Assembly: GCA_045121595.1 (NCBI GenBank)
Contig: JBGVGI010000090.1
Span: 1-64,000, forward strand
Reading direction: 5' to 3'
Length of the DNA stretch: 64,000 nt
Origin: Fumia sp045121595
GTDB taxonomy: Bacteria; Bacillota; Clostridia; Oscillospirales; Ruminococcaceae
The position numbers and the translations under genes were made by a program. The notes under the pieces were generated by a model that was given only the letters and a program-made list of their open reading frames with translations, made no database searches and was not told the origin of the DNA. This document shows, in pieces, positions 30,862-39,937 of the stretch. Each line of letters begins with the position of its first letter. Positions within the stretch are counted from its first letter, which is position 1.

Positions 30862-31398
30862 ATGAAATTCAATATGATTTTAGGGAAAAAACAGATAGTT
30901 TTAGCGTCTTTGGTACTGGTGCTTGGTGTGGCTATTTATCTTAATTACACCTTCACAGAAGGGACCACAGGGTACGATATCACAACCTCTGCCAATAACG
31001 TTACAGACGAGCGTACTTACGGTGAAGCTCAGTTAACAGATGCAAAGCCCGATGAGTATTTTATGAATGCACGTCTTGAAAGACAAAAAGCAAGAGATGA
31101 GTCAGTTGAAACTCTTGCGAATACTTTAAGTCTCGGTAACTTAACAGAGGAAGAAAAAGAAGTAGCGGCTTCAAAAGCTTTAGAAGTTTCAGGTTTTATC
31201 GAAAGCGAAAACAAAATTGAGACTTTAGTAAAAGCCAAAGGGTTTGAAGAATGCCTTGCTTTTGTTGACAATAAAAAGGTCAAGGTAATCGTAAAAACCG
31301 AGGGACTTACTCCTGAACAGGCCGCACAAATTAAAAATATCATTATCGAAGAAACCAATATGCCTGCAGATTCAATTGTAGTTGACGAAGTAAAATAA
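30862..31398 (+). CDS. spoIIIAH: Stage III sporulation protein SpoIIIAH
   Basis: A 178-residue protein with an N-terminal membrane anchor (about 11-27) and a C-terminal YscJ/FliF-like domain that pairs with SpoIIQ of the forespore. The region LTEEEKEVAASKALEVSGFIESENKIETLVKAKGFEECL is typical; here only its outline is given by residues about 93-130. AGGAAAGGA precedes the ATG at 30862. A terminator follows, closing the operon. SpoIIQ is not encoded in the window. Confidence 0.94.
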   Translation: MKFNMILGKKQIVLASLVLVLGVAIYLNYTFTEGTTGYDITTSANNVTDERTYGEAQLTDAKPDEYFMNARLERQKARDESVETLANTLSLGNLTEEEKEVAASKALEVSGFIESENKIETLVKAKGFEECLAFVDNKKVKVIVKTEGLTPEQAAQIKNIIIEETNMPADSIVVDEVK

Positions 31399-31400
31399 GC

Positions 31401-31429
31401 AAAAGCCTTGCAAAATCGCAAGGCTTTTT
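31401..31429 (+). terminator. Terminator of the spoIIIA operon
   Basis: AAAAGCCTTGC-AAAATC-GCAAGGCTTTTT, a strong stem with a T-run, directly after spoIIIAH. Confidence 0.9.
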
Positions 31430-31480
31430 GTATTTATACAAAAAATTTTGTATATTTTTTGAAAACATACCTTAAAAAGC

Positions 31481-31508
31481 TTGTTTATTTATAAAAATGT
31501 GGTATAAT
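31481..31508 (+). promoter_or_regulatory. Promoter of the asp23-nusB unit
   Basis: TTGTTT (31481-31486) and perfect TATAAT (31503-31508) with 16-base spacing, about 54 bases upstream of the start codon. It marks the start of a long co-directional housekeeping run. Confidence 0.6.
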
Positions 31509-31562
31509 GTATATGTATAAAAATATGCATTTTTAAGTTTGTTATAAACAGGAGGTCATATT

Positions 31563-31919
31563 ATGGAAATCAAGAACACAAAGGCTACCGGAAGTATCAA
31601 AATTTCCGAAGACGTTATCGAAACCATCGTTAAAACGGTTCTTAATGAAACTGAAGGCGTTCATTCACTTGCTACTCCTTCGGTTACAGCTGCCGAAATG
31701 ATGATTAAAAACGTTACCCTTAAACCTATAAACGTTACACTTTCCGCTGACTCTGCTGCTATTGATATCAACATTAACCTTGATTACGGCGTAAAAGTTA
31801 AACCCGTTGCTGAGACAATTCAGGAAAGGGTAAAAGACACTGTTCAGGATATGACGGGTGTGGCAGTTAACAAGGTTAACGTTTATATTGCAGGGGCTAA
31901 AGCTAAAGACGAAAAATAA
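31563..31919 (+). CDS. Asp23/Gls24-family envelope stress protein
   Basis: A 118-residue Asp23 (DUF322) protein, typified by ISEDVIETIVKTVLNETEGVHSL and NLDYGVKVKPVAETIQERV. Family members such as YqhY are tied to envelope stress and, in Bacillus, to control of acetyl-CoA carboxylase. In B. subtilis the equivalent yqhY lies between accC and nusB; here the accBC genes are absent but the link to nusB is kept. AGGAGG lies 8 bases before the ATG. Confidence 0.92.
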   Translation: MEIKNTKATGSIKISEDVIETIVKTVLNETEGVHSLATPSVTAAEMMIKNVTLKPINVTLSADSAAIDININLDYGVKVKPVAETIQERVKDTVQDMTGVAVNKVNVYIAGAKAKDEK

Positions 31920-31936
31920 TTTTTTGGAGTATTCTT

Positions 31937-32338
31937 ATGAAAAAAATCACAAGACATCAGATGCGTGAAAATGCTTTTTTACTTGTTTTTGAAAAGCTTT
32001 TTCGTGAGGAAGAAACCGTTGACGAAATTTTAAATCTCGCAGATGAATGCGACTGTATCGTTGTTAACGAAAGCGTAGAAGCGATGTTCAGAGGCGTTTT
32101 TGAAAACCTTGACGATATCGACGTACTTATTGAGAAAAATCTTAAAAACTGGAAAAAAGACCGTATTTCAAAAGTCAGTCTTGCTATTTTAAGACTTGGC
32201 GTTTATGAAATACTTTACGATGATATCGACAACGATATCGTTGCAAGTGAATGTGTTAAACTTGCTGAAACCTTTGCGTTTGATGAAGACGTTTCTTTTG
32301 TAAACGGAATTATCGGTTCCGTTGTAAGAGGTCTTTAA
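31937..32338 (+). CDS. nusB: Transcription antitermination factor NusB
   Basis: A 133-residue all-helical NusB that with NusE binds boxA RNA in rRNA antitermination. The arginine-rich start TRHQMRENAF-like (RHQMRENAFLLVFE), KVSLAILRLGVYEILYDD and the end DEDVSFVNGIIGSVVRGL are diagnostic. The next gene starts directly after its stop codon. Confidence 0.95.
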   Translation: MKKITRHQMRENAFLLVFEKLFREEETVDEILNLADECDCIVVNESVEAMFRGVFENLDDIDVLIEKNLKNWKKDRISKVSLAILRLGVYEILYDDIDNDIVASECVKLAETFAFDEDVSFVNGIIGSVVRGL

Positions 32339-33259
32339 ATGTATTTAGGGATAGATACCAGTAACTATACTACTTCAGTTGCGATTTTTGACAGTGAAAC
32401 AAATGAAATTTTTATGGAAAAGAAACTGCTGCCTACTGAGAAAGGAAGTCTCGGACTTCGTCAGAGTGACGCGGTTTTTTCCCATATAAAACAGATTTCT
32501 TCACTTGTTGAAAAGGTTATGAAAAACAAGACAAAACCTATAAAGGCAATAGGAGTTTCGGCTTTTCCAAGAAGGGCAGAAGGCTCTTATATGCCTTGCT
32601 TTCTTGTAGGTGAGACTTTGGCGGAGTCTGTAGGCGCAATCCTTAACGTGCCTGTTTATAAGTTTTCTCATCAGGAAGGGCATATCGTATCGGCACTTTA
32701 CAGTGCGGACAAGCTTTCGCTTTTAAAAGAAAAGTTTATAGCTTTTCACGTTTCGGGCGGTACAACCGACGCACTTTTGGTTAATCCGTCGGAAACTCTT
32801 TTTGACGTCGAGCTTGTGGCGTCCTCCCTTGACCTTAAAGCGGGTCAGCTTGTGGACAGGGTAGGGGTAATGCTTAATCTCGATTTTCCGTGTGGACCTC
32901 AGATTGAAAGCCTTGCTCTTAAAAATACTGAAAGCATAAAGTTAAAACCTACTATGAAAGGTGTAAACTGTTGTCTTTCAGGGGTACAGAATAAGTGTGA
33001 AAAGCTTTTTTCGGACGATAAAAGTCCTGAGTATATCTCTGCTTACTGTCTTGAAGCTATAAAATCTGCCCTTTTTGCGATGACAGATGAACTTATAAAT
33101 ATTTACGGCAAACTTCCTCTTATATACGCAGGAGGAGTTATGTCAAATTCTATTATAAAAGCAAAGATACAAGAAAAGTACGATGCATTTTTTGCAAAAC
33201 CGCAGTTTTCTTCCGATAATGCGGCAGGAATTGCAGTTTTAGCGAGTATGGGGATTTAA
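32339..33259 (+). CDS. TsaD/Kae1-like protein (divergent paralogue)
   Basis: A 306-residue ASKHA-fold protein resembling TsaD (Gcp). Shared features are the start YLGIDTSNYTTSVA, the metal-binding HQEGH (His111 and His115), the glycine loop HVSGGTTDALL (TsaD has SGGHT), the AGGVMSNS segment and the late SSDNAAGIA with the metal aspartate. It is shorter than the usual 335-residue TsaD and departs in the nucleotide loop, so it is probably a paralogue rather than the t6A enzyme itself. It sits where folD lies in Bacillus, between nusB and xseA, and starts one base after nusB. Confidence 0.8.
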   Translation: MYLGIDTSNYTTSVAIFDSETNEIFMEKKLLPTEKGSLGLRQSDAVFSHIKQISSLVEKVMKNKTKPIKAIGVSAFPRRAEGSYMPCFLVGETLAESVGAILNVPVYKFSHQEGHIVSALYSADKLSLLKEKFIAFHVSGGTTDALLVNPSETLFDVELVASSLDLKAGQLVDRVGVMLNLDFPCGPQIESLALKNTESIKLKPTMKGVNCCLSGVQNKCEKLFSDDKSPEYISAYCLEAIKSALFAMTDELINIYGKLPLIYAGGVMSNSIIKAKIQEKYDAFFAKPQFSSDNAAGIAVLASMGI

Positions 33260-33261
33260 AT

Positions 33262-34458
33262 ATGAATAATATCCTTACTGTTTCTCAGGTAAACGGATAC
33301 TTAAAATCTGTCATTGACGAAGACGTTAATATCAAAAGTATCTTTGTCAGTGGCGAAATCTCAAACTTTACAAACCACATCAAAACAGGACATTATTATT
33401 TTACACTGAAGGATGAGAAATCTGCTATAAAAGCGGTAATGTTCAGAGGAAATGCTATGGCACTCAAATTCGTTCCTGAAAACGGAATGAAGGTTATAGT
33501 TTTCGGCTCGGTAAATCTTTACGAGCGTGACGGAATATGCCAGATAATCTGTGCAGATATGCAACCTGAAGGTCTTGGCGCTTTGTATATGGCTTTTGAA
33601 CAACTTAAAGAAAAGCTCGGTAAGATGGGGCTTTTTGATGAGTCGCACAAAAAGCCGTTGCCGACCTTGCCAAAGAAAATCGGTGTAGTAACTGCTAAGA
33701 CCGGTGCCGCAATTCAGGATATTTTCAACGTTTTAAGCAGACGTTATCCTATTGGTGAGGTGGTACTCTTTCCTTCTCTCGTTCAGGGAGAGAATGCTCC
33801 TGTATCTATTTGTGAAGGCATTAAAAACGCCGAAAAGTACGGTGTTGACGTTCTTATCGTAGGACGCGGTGGCGGTTCTATTGAGGATTTATGGGCATTT
33901 AATGATGAAAGAGTGGCGTACGCCATTTATAACAGTGAAATCCCGATTATTTCTGCGGTAGGCCATGAGGTGGATTTTACAATAGCCGATTTTGTGGCAG
34001 ACTTAAGAGCACCGACCCCATCGGCGGCGGCTGAGCTTGTTGCACCTGACGTTACAACACTTTTGCAAAACGTGAACACATTAAAGCAGAGAGCGATAAA
34101 TGCCGCTCAGTCAAAAATAAGAGAAAAAGAAAGAGAACTTGATTCGCAAAAGGAAAGACTTTTACAAAAATCTCCCGAAGCTTCTCTTGAAAAATCGGAG
34201 AAGGTTTCAGAGCTTTTAAAAAAATCGCTTTATACTTCGATGGAATATCTTATGCAGAAGAAATTTTCGCAGTTTTTACTTTCCGCAGAAAAGCTTGAAA
34301 GCTTAAGTCCGCTTAAGGTGCTTACACGAGGATATTCAATTACGTTCAGTGATGATAAACCGATAAGTTCGGTGTCTGAAATAAAAGAAAACGATATAAT
34401 TAAAACCCGTTTTGCCGACGGAACTATATGCAGTACCGTCACAAAAATCGAAAGGTGA
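33262..34458 (+). CDS. xseA: Exodeoxyribonuclease VII large subunit
   Basis: A 398-residue XseA. The N-terminal OB fold (about 1-100, with SGEISNFTNHIKTGHYYFTLKD) is followed by the catalytic domain with GRGGGSIEDLWAFNDE (about 196-211) and ISAVGHEVDFTIADFVADLRAPTPSAAAE, then a long coiled coil (about 270-350). With XseB it degrades single-stranded DNA from both ends. It starts 2 bases after the TsaD-like gene and is followed by xseB. Confidence 0.96.
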   Translation: MNNILTVSQVNGYLKSVIDEDVNIKSIFVSGEISNFTNHIKTGHYYFTLKDEKSAIKAVMFRGNAMALKFVPENGMKVIVFGSVNLYERDGICQIICADMQPEGLGALYMAFEQLKEKLGKMGLFDESHKKPLPTLPKKIGVVTAKTGAAIQDIFNVLSRRYPIGEVVLFPSLVQGENAPVSICEGIKNAEKYGVDVLIVGRGGGSIEDLWAFNDERVAYAIYNSEIPIISAVGHEVDFTIADFVADLRAPTPSAAAELVAPDVTTLLQNVNTLKQRAINAAQSKIREKERELDSQKERLLQKSPEASLEKSEKVSELLKKSLYTSMEYLMQKKFSQFLLSAEKLESLSPLKVLTRGYSITFSDDKPISSVSEIKENDIIKTRFADGTICSTVTKIER

Positions 34459-34463
34459 TTAAT

Positions 34464-34664
34464 ATGGATGATAAAAAGATAACCTTTGAGGAGGCACTTG
34501 AGTCTCTTAAGAAAATTGTGGAGAAGCTTGAAGGCGGTTTACTTTCTCTGGAAGAATCTTTAAAGCTTTACGAAGAGGGAATAGCTTTGACGGCTTTTTG
34601 CGACAAAGAACTTAAATCTGCAAAGCTTAAAATCAGTGAATTGAAAGAGGAAAACGATGACTAA
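34464..34664 (+). CDS. xseB: Exodeoxyribonuclease VII small subunit
   Basis: A 66-residue XseB, all helical, with the family pattern TFEEALESLKKIVEKLEGG and LSLEESLKLYEEG. AAAGGTG before the ATG at 34464 fixes the start; an upstream in-frame start lies inside xseA. It overlaps ispA by 8 bases. Confidence 0.95.
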   Translation: MDDKKITFEEALESLKKIVEKLEGGLLSLEESLKLYEEGIALTAFCDKELKSAKLKISELKEENDD

Positions 34665-35511
34665 CCTTGAAATGATTGAAAAAGCACTTTCGGATGCTGT
34701 TGCGCCTTATAGAAATTCTTTGGTAGGCGAGGCTATGGAATACAGTCTTTCTGCGGGTGGGAAACGTATAAGACCTATGCTCACCCTTGCTTTTTGCGAG
34801 ATGCTCGGTGGTGTAAAGGAAAAAGCTTTACATTTTGCCTGTGCCGTTGAAATGATTCATACATACTCGCTTATTCACGATGATTTGCCTTGTATGGATG
34901 ACGATGATTTAAGAAGGGGAAGACCTTCCTGCCATAAGAAATTCGGGGAAGCAACAGCTCTTCTTGCGGGTGACGGGCTTTTGACACTTGCTTTTAATAT
35001 GATTGCAAAGGCAGATCTTCAAAATAATGCTAAAGTTAAAGCACTTGGTATTCTTTCTGAAAAAGCAGGTATTCTCGGTATGATCGGCGGTCAGGAGCTT
35101 GATATCAAAAACGAAAACAATCCTCTTGTAACCGCTGAGGACTTACTTGAAATTTACAAAGGTAAAACCTCTGCACTTTTGGAAGCTGCTTGTATGCTCG
35201 GTGTTGTAGCAACGGGAAATTATAACGACCTTGAGCTTAAACCCGCTAAGGAATACGGCTATAATTTAGGCGTTGCTTTTCAGATAATTGATGATATTCT
35301 TGACGTTACTTCCACCGAAGAAGAACTCGGCAAACCTATCGGAAGTGATGAAGATAACAATAAAGTTACCTTCGTTTCGATTTACGGAGTTAAAGAAGCT
35401 AACGAGTTTGCAACTGCTTACAGTGAAAACGCTCTTGATATTCTCAAAAACTATAAAAACAATGAATTTTTGATGGATTTAACAAATAAGCTCTTAAATC
35501 GTAAGAATTAG
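34657..35511 (+). CDS. ispA: Farnesyl/geranyl diphosphate synthase
   Basis: A 284-residue trans-prenyltransferase that builds C10-C15 isoprenoid diphosphates from the MEP-pathway C5 units. The first aspartate-rich motif is DDLPCMDDDDLRRG (about 83-96), the second DDILD (about 214), with GGKRIRP at the N-terminus binding diphosphate. It overlaps xseB and lies close to dxs; the product probably feeds uppS at 49107. Confidence 0.94.
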   Translation: MTNLEMIEKALSDAVAPYRNSLVGEAMEYSLSAGGKRIRPMLTLAFCEMLGGVKEKALHFACAVEMIHTYSLIHDDLPCMDDDDLRRGRPSCHKKFGEATALLAGDGLLTLAFNMIAKADLQNNAKVKALGILSEKAGILGMIGGQELDIKNENNPLVTAEDLLEIYKGKTSALLEAACMLGVVATGNYNDLELKPAKEYGYNLGVAFQIIDDILDVTSTEEELGKPIGSDEDNNKVTFVSIYGVKEANEFATAYSENALDILKNYKNNEFLMDLTNKLLNRKN

Positions 35512-35527
35512 TGGGAAAGGATTCGTT

Positions 35528-35986
35528 ATGACGGAATTTTTAAAGCTGTTTGACAATTTTATATTGTTTTCGGCTCTTATTGCCTGGCTCATAGCTCAGG
35601 TTATAAAAACAGTAATTTACAGTATCAAATTCAAAACCTTTAATTTTGAGCGTCTTGTGGGCTCGGGTGGAATGCCAAGCTCACATACGGCTACCGTAAT
35701 CTCTCTTGCTACTTCCGTTGCGATGGTTGAAGGTATGGATTCTATCTTTTTTGCTATCTCTGTAATACTTGCCTGTATCGTTATGTACGATGCTACGGGT
35801 GTCAGAAGGGCGGCAGGGGAACAGGCAAAGGTTTTAAACAAGCTTGTATTTGAGCATCATGATAAAAATAACCCGATTAAAGCCGAAAAGGTTTTAAAAG
35901 AGTTTTTAGGACATACACCGCTTGAAGTTTTCGGTGGTGCGATTATCGGTGTTTTAGTACCGATTTTACTGTTTAAGGTGTGGTAG
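35528..35986 (+). CDS. Divergent PAP2-family membrane protein (DUF212)
   Basis: A 152-residue membrane protein with about four hydrophobic segments. GSGGMPSSHTATVISLAT (about 46-63) contains the phosphatase-like SxxH motif, and DATGVRRAAGEQAKVLN is characteristic of the DUF212/YuiD group. The substrate is unknown; a prenyl or lipid diphosphate would suit its position between ispA and dxs, but this is inference. Its stop is 1 base before dxs. Confidence 0.88.
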   Translation: MTEFLKLFDNFILFSALIAWLIAQVIKTVIYSIKFKTFNFERLVGSGGMPSSHTATVISLATSVAMVEGMDSIFFAISVILACIVMYDATGVRRAAGEQAKVLNKLVFEHHDKNNPIKAEKVLKEFLGHTPLEVFGGAIIGVLVPILLFKVW

Positions 35987-35987
35987 T

Positions 35988-37823
35988 ATGTATGAAATGT
36001 TAGAGAAGGTAAATTCTCCTGAAGATATTAAAAAATTAAGTTATGACGAACTTGCCTCTTTTTGCAGTGACGTGCGTTCTTTTTTAATAGAAAAAGTATC
36101 AAAAACAGGCGGACATCTTGCATCAAACTTAGGTACAGTTGAGCTTACGACGGCTTTGCACCGTGTTTTTACAACGCCCGATGACAGTATCGTATGGGAC
36201 GTTGGGCATCAGTGCTATACACATAAGATTATCACGGGACGTAAAGCTCAGTTTGACTCTTTGCGTCAACCTGACGGATTAAGCGGTTTTCCGAAGCCTT
36301 CTGAGAGTATTCACGACGTTTCCGTTTCAGGGCACAGTTCTACTTCAATATCAACGGCATTTGCCATAAGCCGTGCAAATCAGCTTGAAGGCAATAATAA
36401 CTATGCCGTTGCGGTTATTGGTGACGGTGCATTTACGGGCGGTATGGCGTATGAGGCTCTCAACAACGCAGGTAGAAGCAAATCAAACCTTATAATCGTT
36501 TTAAATCATAACTCGATGTCTATTAGTAAAAACGTCGGGGCACTTGCAAAATACCTGTCAAGAATTCGTTTAAAACCCGGTTACTTAAGATTAAAAGGTG
36601 ACACGAAAACGGTTCTTGACCACATTCCGCTTATCGGTAAACCTGTTAAAAAGGCAGTTCAGTCTTTAAAAACAGGTCTTAAAGATACTCTTTACCATTC
36701 TACCTTTTTTGAAGAAATGGGATTTACCTATATGGGACCCGTTGACGGCCATGATATTAAGGCTATTGAAGAAGCCTTAAGCCTTGCGAAAACCCTTAAA
36801 AGACCAAGTTTTATTCAGGTGATAACAGTTAAGGGTAAGGGCTATGAGTTTGCAGAAAAAAACCCGATGGCTTACCACGGAGTCGGAGTTTTTGACGTTG
36901 AAACGGGTAACCCTGACTTATCTTCCGAACAGAGTTTTTCTTCGGTTTTCGGCAGTTATTTAAAAGAACTTGCCGACAATGACCCGAAGATTTGTGCAAT
37001 AACGGCTGCTATGAAAGAGGGAACGGGGCTTAATGAATTTTCTTTGGCACACCGCAACAGATTTTTTGACGTTGGAATTGCCGAGCAACATGCCGTTACC
37101 TTTGCATCAGGTCTTGCTATAAAGGGATTTATTCCCGTGTTTGCAGTGTATTCCACTTTTTTGCAGAGAGCTTACGACCAGATTATTCACGATGCGGCTA
37201 TTGCAAAGCTTCATATCGTTTTAGCAATTGACAGAGCAGGTATTGTAGGTGACGATGGTGAAACCCATCAGGGAGTTTACGACGTTTCATTCCTTACGAG
37301 TATTCCCGGTGTTACTATATTTTCACCCACAACTAACGAAGAATTAAAGTCTTTGCTTAACAAGGCGATTTATGAAACCGAAGGTGTCGTTGCTATCCGT
37401 TATCCAAAAGGAACCGACAACAGCTTATATACCTCTATGGACCCTGACTGCGATTATGAGTTTATAAACGAGGGCAGAAAAACTCTTGCTATAAGCTACG
37501 GCAGAGTATTCAACGAGCTTTATAAAGCTAATGAAAACGCTACAATTTTAAAGCTTAACAGGATTTATCCTTTCTCTGATAAGCTTTTAAAAGAAATCAG
37601 TGAATATAAAAATATAGTATTTTTTGAAGAAGTTGAAGAAAACGGCTCAATTTCCGAGCATTTGCTTACTGCACTCAATAAATGCGGATATAATGGAAAC
37701 TTTAAGGCGTACACTTTGCCTAACGGGTTCTTTAAGCAGGGTAAAATTCCGCAGATTTTAAAGGAATACCGTCTTGATGCAGAAAGTATTGGAAAGATTT
37801 TACGAGAGGAATGTAAAGATTAA
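35988..37823 (+). CDS. dxs: 1-deoxy-D-xylulose-5-phosphate synthase
   Basis: A 611-residue thiamine diphosphate enzyme, the first step of the MEP isoprenoid pathway (pyruvate plus glyceraldehyde 3-phosphate). Motifs are WDVGHQCYTHKI near 70, the TPP/Mg motif GDGAFTGGMAYEALNNAG (about 144), the pyrimidine-domain FDVGIAEQHAVTFASG (about 360) and DRAGIVGDDGETHQG. It overlaps tlyA by one base. Confidence 0.97.
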   Translation: MYEMLEKVNSPEDIKKLSYDELASFCSDVRSFLIEKVSKTGGHLASNLGTVELTTALHRVFTTPDDSIVWDVGHQCYTHKIITGRKAQFDSLRQPDGLSGFPKPSESIHDVSVSGHSSTSISTAFAISRANQLEGNNNYAVAVIGDGAFTGGMAYEALNNAGRSKSNLIIVLNHNSMSISKNVGALAKYLSRIRLKPGYLRLKGDTKTVLDHIPLIGKPVKKAVQSLKTGLKDTLYHSTFFEEMGFTYMGPVDGHDIKAIEEALSLAKTLKRPSFIQVITVKGKGYEFAEKNPMAYHGVGVFDVETGNPDLSSEQSFSSVFGSYLKELADNDPKICAITAAMKEGTGLNEFSLAHRNRFFDVGIAEQHAVTFASGLAIKGFIPVFAVYSTFLQRAYDQIIHDAAIAKLHIVLAIDRAGIVGDDGETHQGVYDVSFLTSIPGVTIFSPTTNEELKSLLNKAIYETEGVVAIRYPKGTDNSLYTSMDPDCDYEFINEGRKTLAISYGRVFNELYKANENATILKLNRIYPFSDKLLKEISEYKNIVFFEEVEENGSISEHLLTALNKCGYNGNFKAYTLPNGFFKQGKIPQILKEYRLDAESIGKILREECKD

Positions 37824-38626
37824 TGAAATCCCGTTTGGACGTTTTGATGGTTGAAAAAGGTCTTGCCGAAAGCCGTGAAAAAGCAAAGGCTATGATAATG
37901 GCAGGGATAGTATACGTAGGCGAGGAAAAGGTTGACAAAGCAGGGTCAACGTTTCCTGAAGATGCAGATATCAAGGTAATGGGAAATACTTTAAAATACG
38001 TTAGCCGTGGCGGACTTAAGCTTGAGAAGGCTATGGAAAAGTACAAAATTTCACTTGAAAACTGTATCTGCACCGATATCGGTGCTTCAACGGGTGGATT
38101 TACTGATTGTATGCTCCAGAATGGTGCCAAAAAGGTGTATTCTGTCGACGTTGGCTACGGTCAGCTTGCCTGGAAATTACGTACTGACGAAAGGGTAGTA
38201 AATTTAGAACGCACCAATATCCGTTATGTCACACGTAACGAGATACCCGATGAGCTTGATTTTGGTTCCGTTGACGTTAGTTTTATCTCGCTTACCCTTG
38301 TTTTGCCTGTATTAAAGGAACTGTTAAGAGATGGCGGAAGTGGTGTCTGCCTTGTAAAACCGCAGTTTGAAGCAGGTAAGGGGAAGGTAGGAAAAAAAGG
38401 CGTTGTAAGAGAGCCTGAAATTCATCTTGAAGTTCTTAAGAAAATCTATGATTTCTTAAAAGAGATTAACCTTTGTCTTAAAGGGATAGATTATTCTCCG
38501 ATTAAAGGCCCTGAGGGCAATATTGAGTATCTTTTCTATTTTGAAAAAAGTGACGATGAGACTGTTTTTTGCGAAGACGACCTCAAAGCTTTGGTAAAAG
38601 ATTCACACGAAAATCTTGATAAGTAG
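37823..38626 (+). CDS. tlyA: TlyA-family rRNA methyltransferase
   Basis: A 267-residue protein with an N-terminal S4 RNA-binding domain (about 1-65, LDVLMVEKGLAESREKAK) and an FtsJ/RrmJ-type methyltransferase domain with the SAM motif DIGASTGGFTDCML (about 86-99) and KPQFEAGKGKVGKKGVVRE. TlyA proteins 2'-O-methylate rRNA cytidines in other species; the Bacillus homologue YqxC lies at the same place in this cluster. Confidence 0.94.
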   Translation: MKSRLDVLMVEKGLAESREKAKAMIMAGIVYVGEEKVDKAGSTFPEDADIKVMGNTLKYVSRGGLKLEKAMEKYKISLENCICTDIGASTGGFTDCMLQNGAKKVYSVDVGYGQLAWKLRTDERVVNLERTNIRYVTRNEIPDELDFGSVDVSFISLTLVLPVLKELLRDGGSGVCLVKPQFEAGKGKVGKKGVVREPEIHLEVLKKIYDFLKEINLCLKGIDYSPIKGPEGNIEYLFYFEKSDDETVFCEDDLKALVKDSHENLDK

Positions 38627-38634
38627 GTGTTTTT

Positions 38635-39462
38635 ATGAAACTGCTTTTGATGCCTAATCTTGATAAGACGGGCGTTTTTTCCTGCGTTGAAAGTATCTGT
38701 AACCTTATGTCAGAAGAAGCTACTCTTCTGATGGCGGATACCAAAAAAGAATACTTTAAAGATTTGCCGATTACTTTCGGTGACTTTTATTCACTGCTTG
38801 ATGAGGCTGATTTTTGCGTTGCAATCGGTGGTGACGGCACGATTATTCACGTTGCAAAACACGCCGTGTCAAAAAATAAACCTGTTATTGGAGTAAACCT
38901 TGGAAGACTCGGTTTTTTGTCCGCTATTGAACCAAAAGAACTTAATCTTCTTAAAAAGCTTAAAGATGGAGATTATATAACGGAAGAAAGAATGATGCTT
39001 TCCGTTGTACATAACGAAAAAACCTATTTTGCTCTTAACGATGCAGTGCTTTCAAAGGGTGCACTTTCAAAGATGATAGACCTTGACGTTAGTTGTAATG
39101 GTTCTTCTGTCGGCTCTTACAGAGCAGATGGTATCGTTTTCTCAACGCCGACGGGTTCCACCGCTTATAATCTTTCTGCAGGTGGCCCCGTGATAGACGC
39201 GTCAGTTGAATGTATCGCTATGACTCCCGTAGCGCCTCATTCTGCTTTTTCAAGAAGTATTATTTTTAATGCTGACAGTAAAATTTCAGTAACTCCTTCT
39301 TCCGAGAGAGAAGTTTTCCTGACAGTTGACGGGGAAGAGGGAATACCTGTAAACTTTGATGATAAAGTCGATATTTATAAAAGTGATAAAAAACTTAAGC
39401 TTATCAATTTCAGTGGCAAAGGCTTTTATCAGGTGCTCTGCGATAAGCTTTTAAATAAATAG
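38635..39462 (+). CDS. nadK: NAD kinase
   Basis: A 275-residue NadK making NADP from NAD. The signature GGDGTIIHVAKHAV (about 63-76) carries the catalytic aspartate, with VNLGRLGFLSAIE and the STPTGSTAYNLSAGGPVIDAS block (about 171-190). It starts 8 bases after tlyA and precedes argR, an order shared by many clostridia. Confidence 0.96.
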   Translation: MKLLLMPNLDKTGVFSCVESICNLMSEEATLLMADTKKEYFKDLPITFGDFYSLLDEADFCVAIGGDGTIIHVAKHAVSKNKPVIGVNLGRLGFLSAIEPKELNLLKKLKDGDYITEERMMLSVVHNEKTYFALNDAVLSKGALSKMIDLDVSCNGSSVGSYRADGIVFSTPTGSTAYNLSAGGPVIDASVECIAMTPVAPHSAFSRSIIFNADSKISVTPSSEREVFLTVDGEEGIPVNFDDKVDIYKSDKKLKLINFSGKGFYQVLCDKLLNK

Positions 39463-39472
39463 GAGGGGTAAT

Positions 39473-39922
39473 ATGAAGGTAAAGAGACTTCAGAAAATTA
39501 TTGAGATTATAGAAAATCATTCCGTCTGCACTCAGGAGGACCTTCTTGCTTTACTCGAAAGTGAGGGTATCAAGACAACTCAGGCAACAATTTCCCGAGA
39601 TATAAAGGAATTAAATCTTGTTAAAACAACTTCAGAAAAAGGCGGATACAAGTATACTACCGCTAAAAAAAGCAAAAATCAGCATATGGAGAAAAAATAC
39701 CGCGCAGTGTTTATTGAGTCCGTACTTTCGGCGGATTACGCTATGAATACTGTTGTAATAAAATGTCATACGGGTATGGCTAATGCCGCTTGTGCCGCTC
39801 TTGATACTATGGATTTTAACGGTATCGTAGGGACACTTGCAGGTGACGATACTATCTTTGTGCTTGTAAAGACCGAAAATCTGGCTCAGGCACTTACTGT
39901 AGAAATTAATTCGATGTTATAA
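39473..39922 (+). CDS. argR: Arginine repressor ArgR/AhrC
   Basis: A 149-residue ArgR with an N-terminal winged helix (QEDLLALLESEGIKTTQATISRDIKEL) and a C-terminal hexamerisation and arginine-binding domain (HTGMANAACAALD and GTLAGDDTIFV). It controls arginine genes in an arginine-dependent way; none are present here. Position directly before recN is standard in Bacillota. AGGAGGGG lies before the ATG. Confidence 0.96.
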   Translation: MKVKRLQKIIEIIENHSVCTQEDLLALLESEGIKTTQATISRDIKELNLVKTTSEKGGYKYTTAKKSKNQHMEKKYRAVFIESVLSADYAMNTVVIKCHTGMANAACAALDTMDFNGIVGTLAGDDTIFVLVKTENLAQALTVEINSML

Positions 39923-39937
39923 TTCAGAGGGGATAAT

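Noticed and set aside
32339..33259. Naming the gene tsaD
   Set aside because: The nucleotide-loop histidine is replaced and the protein is short, so a paralogue is more likely than the t6A enzyme.
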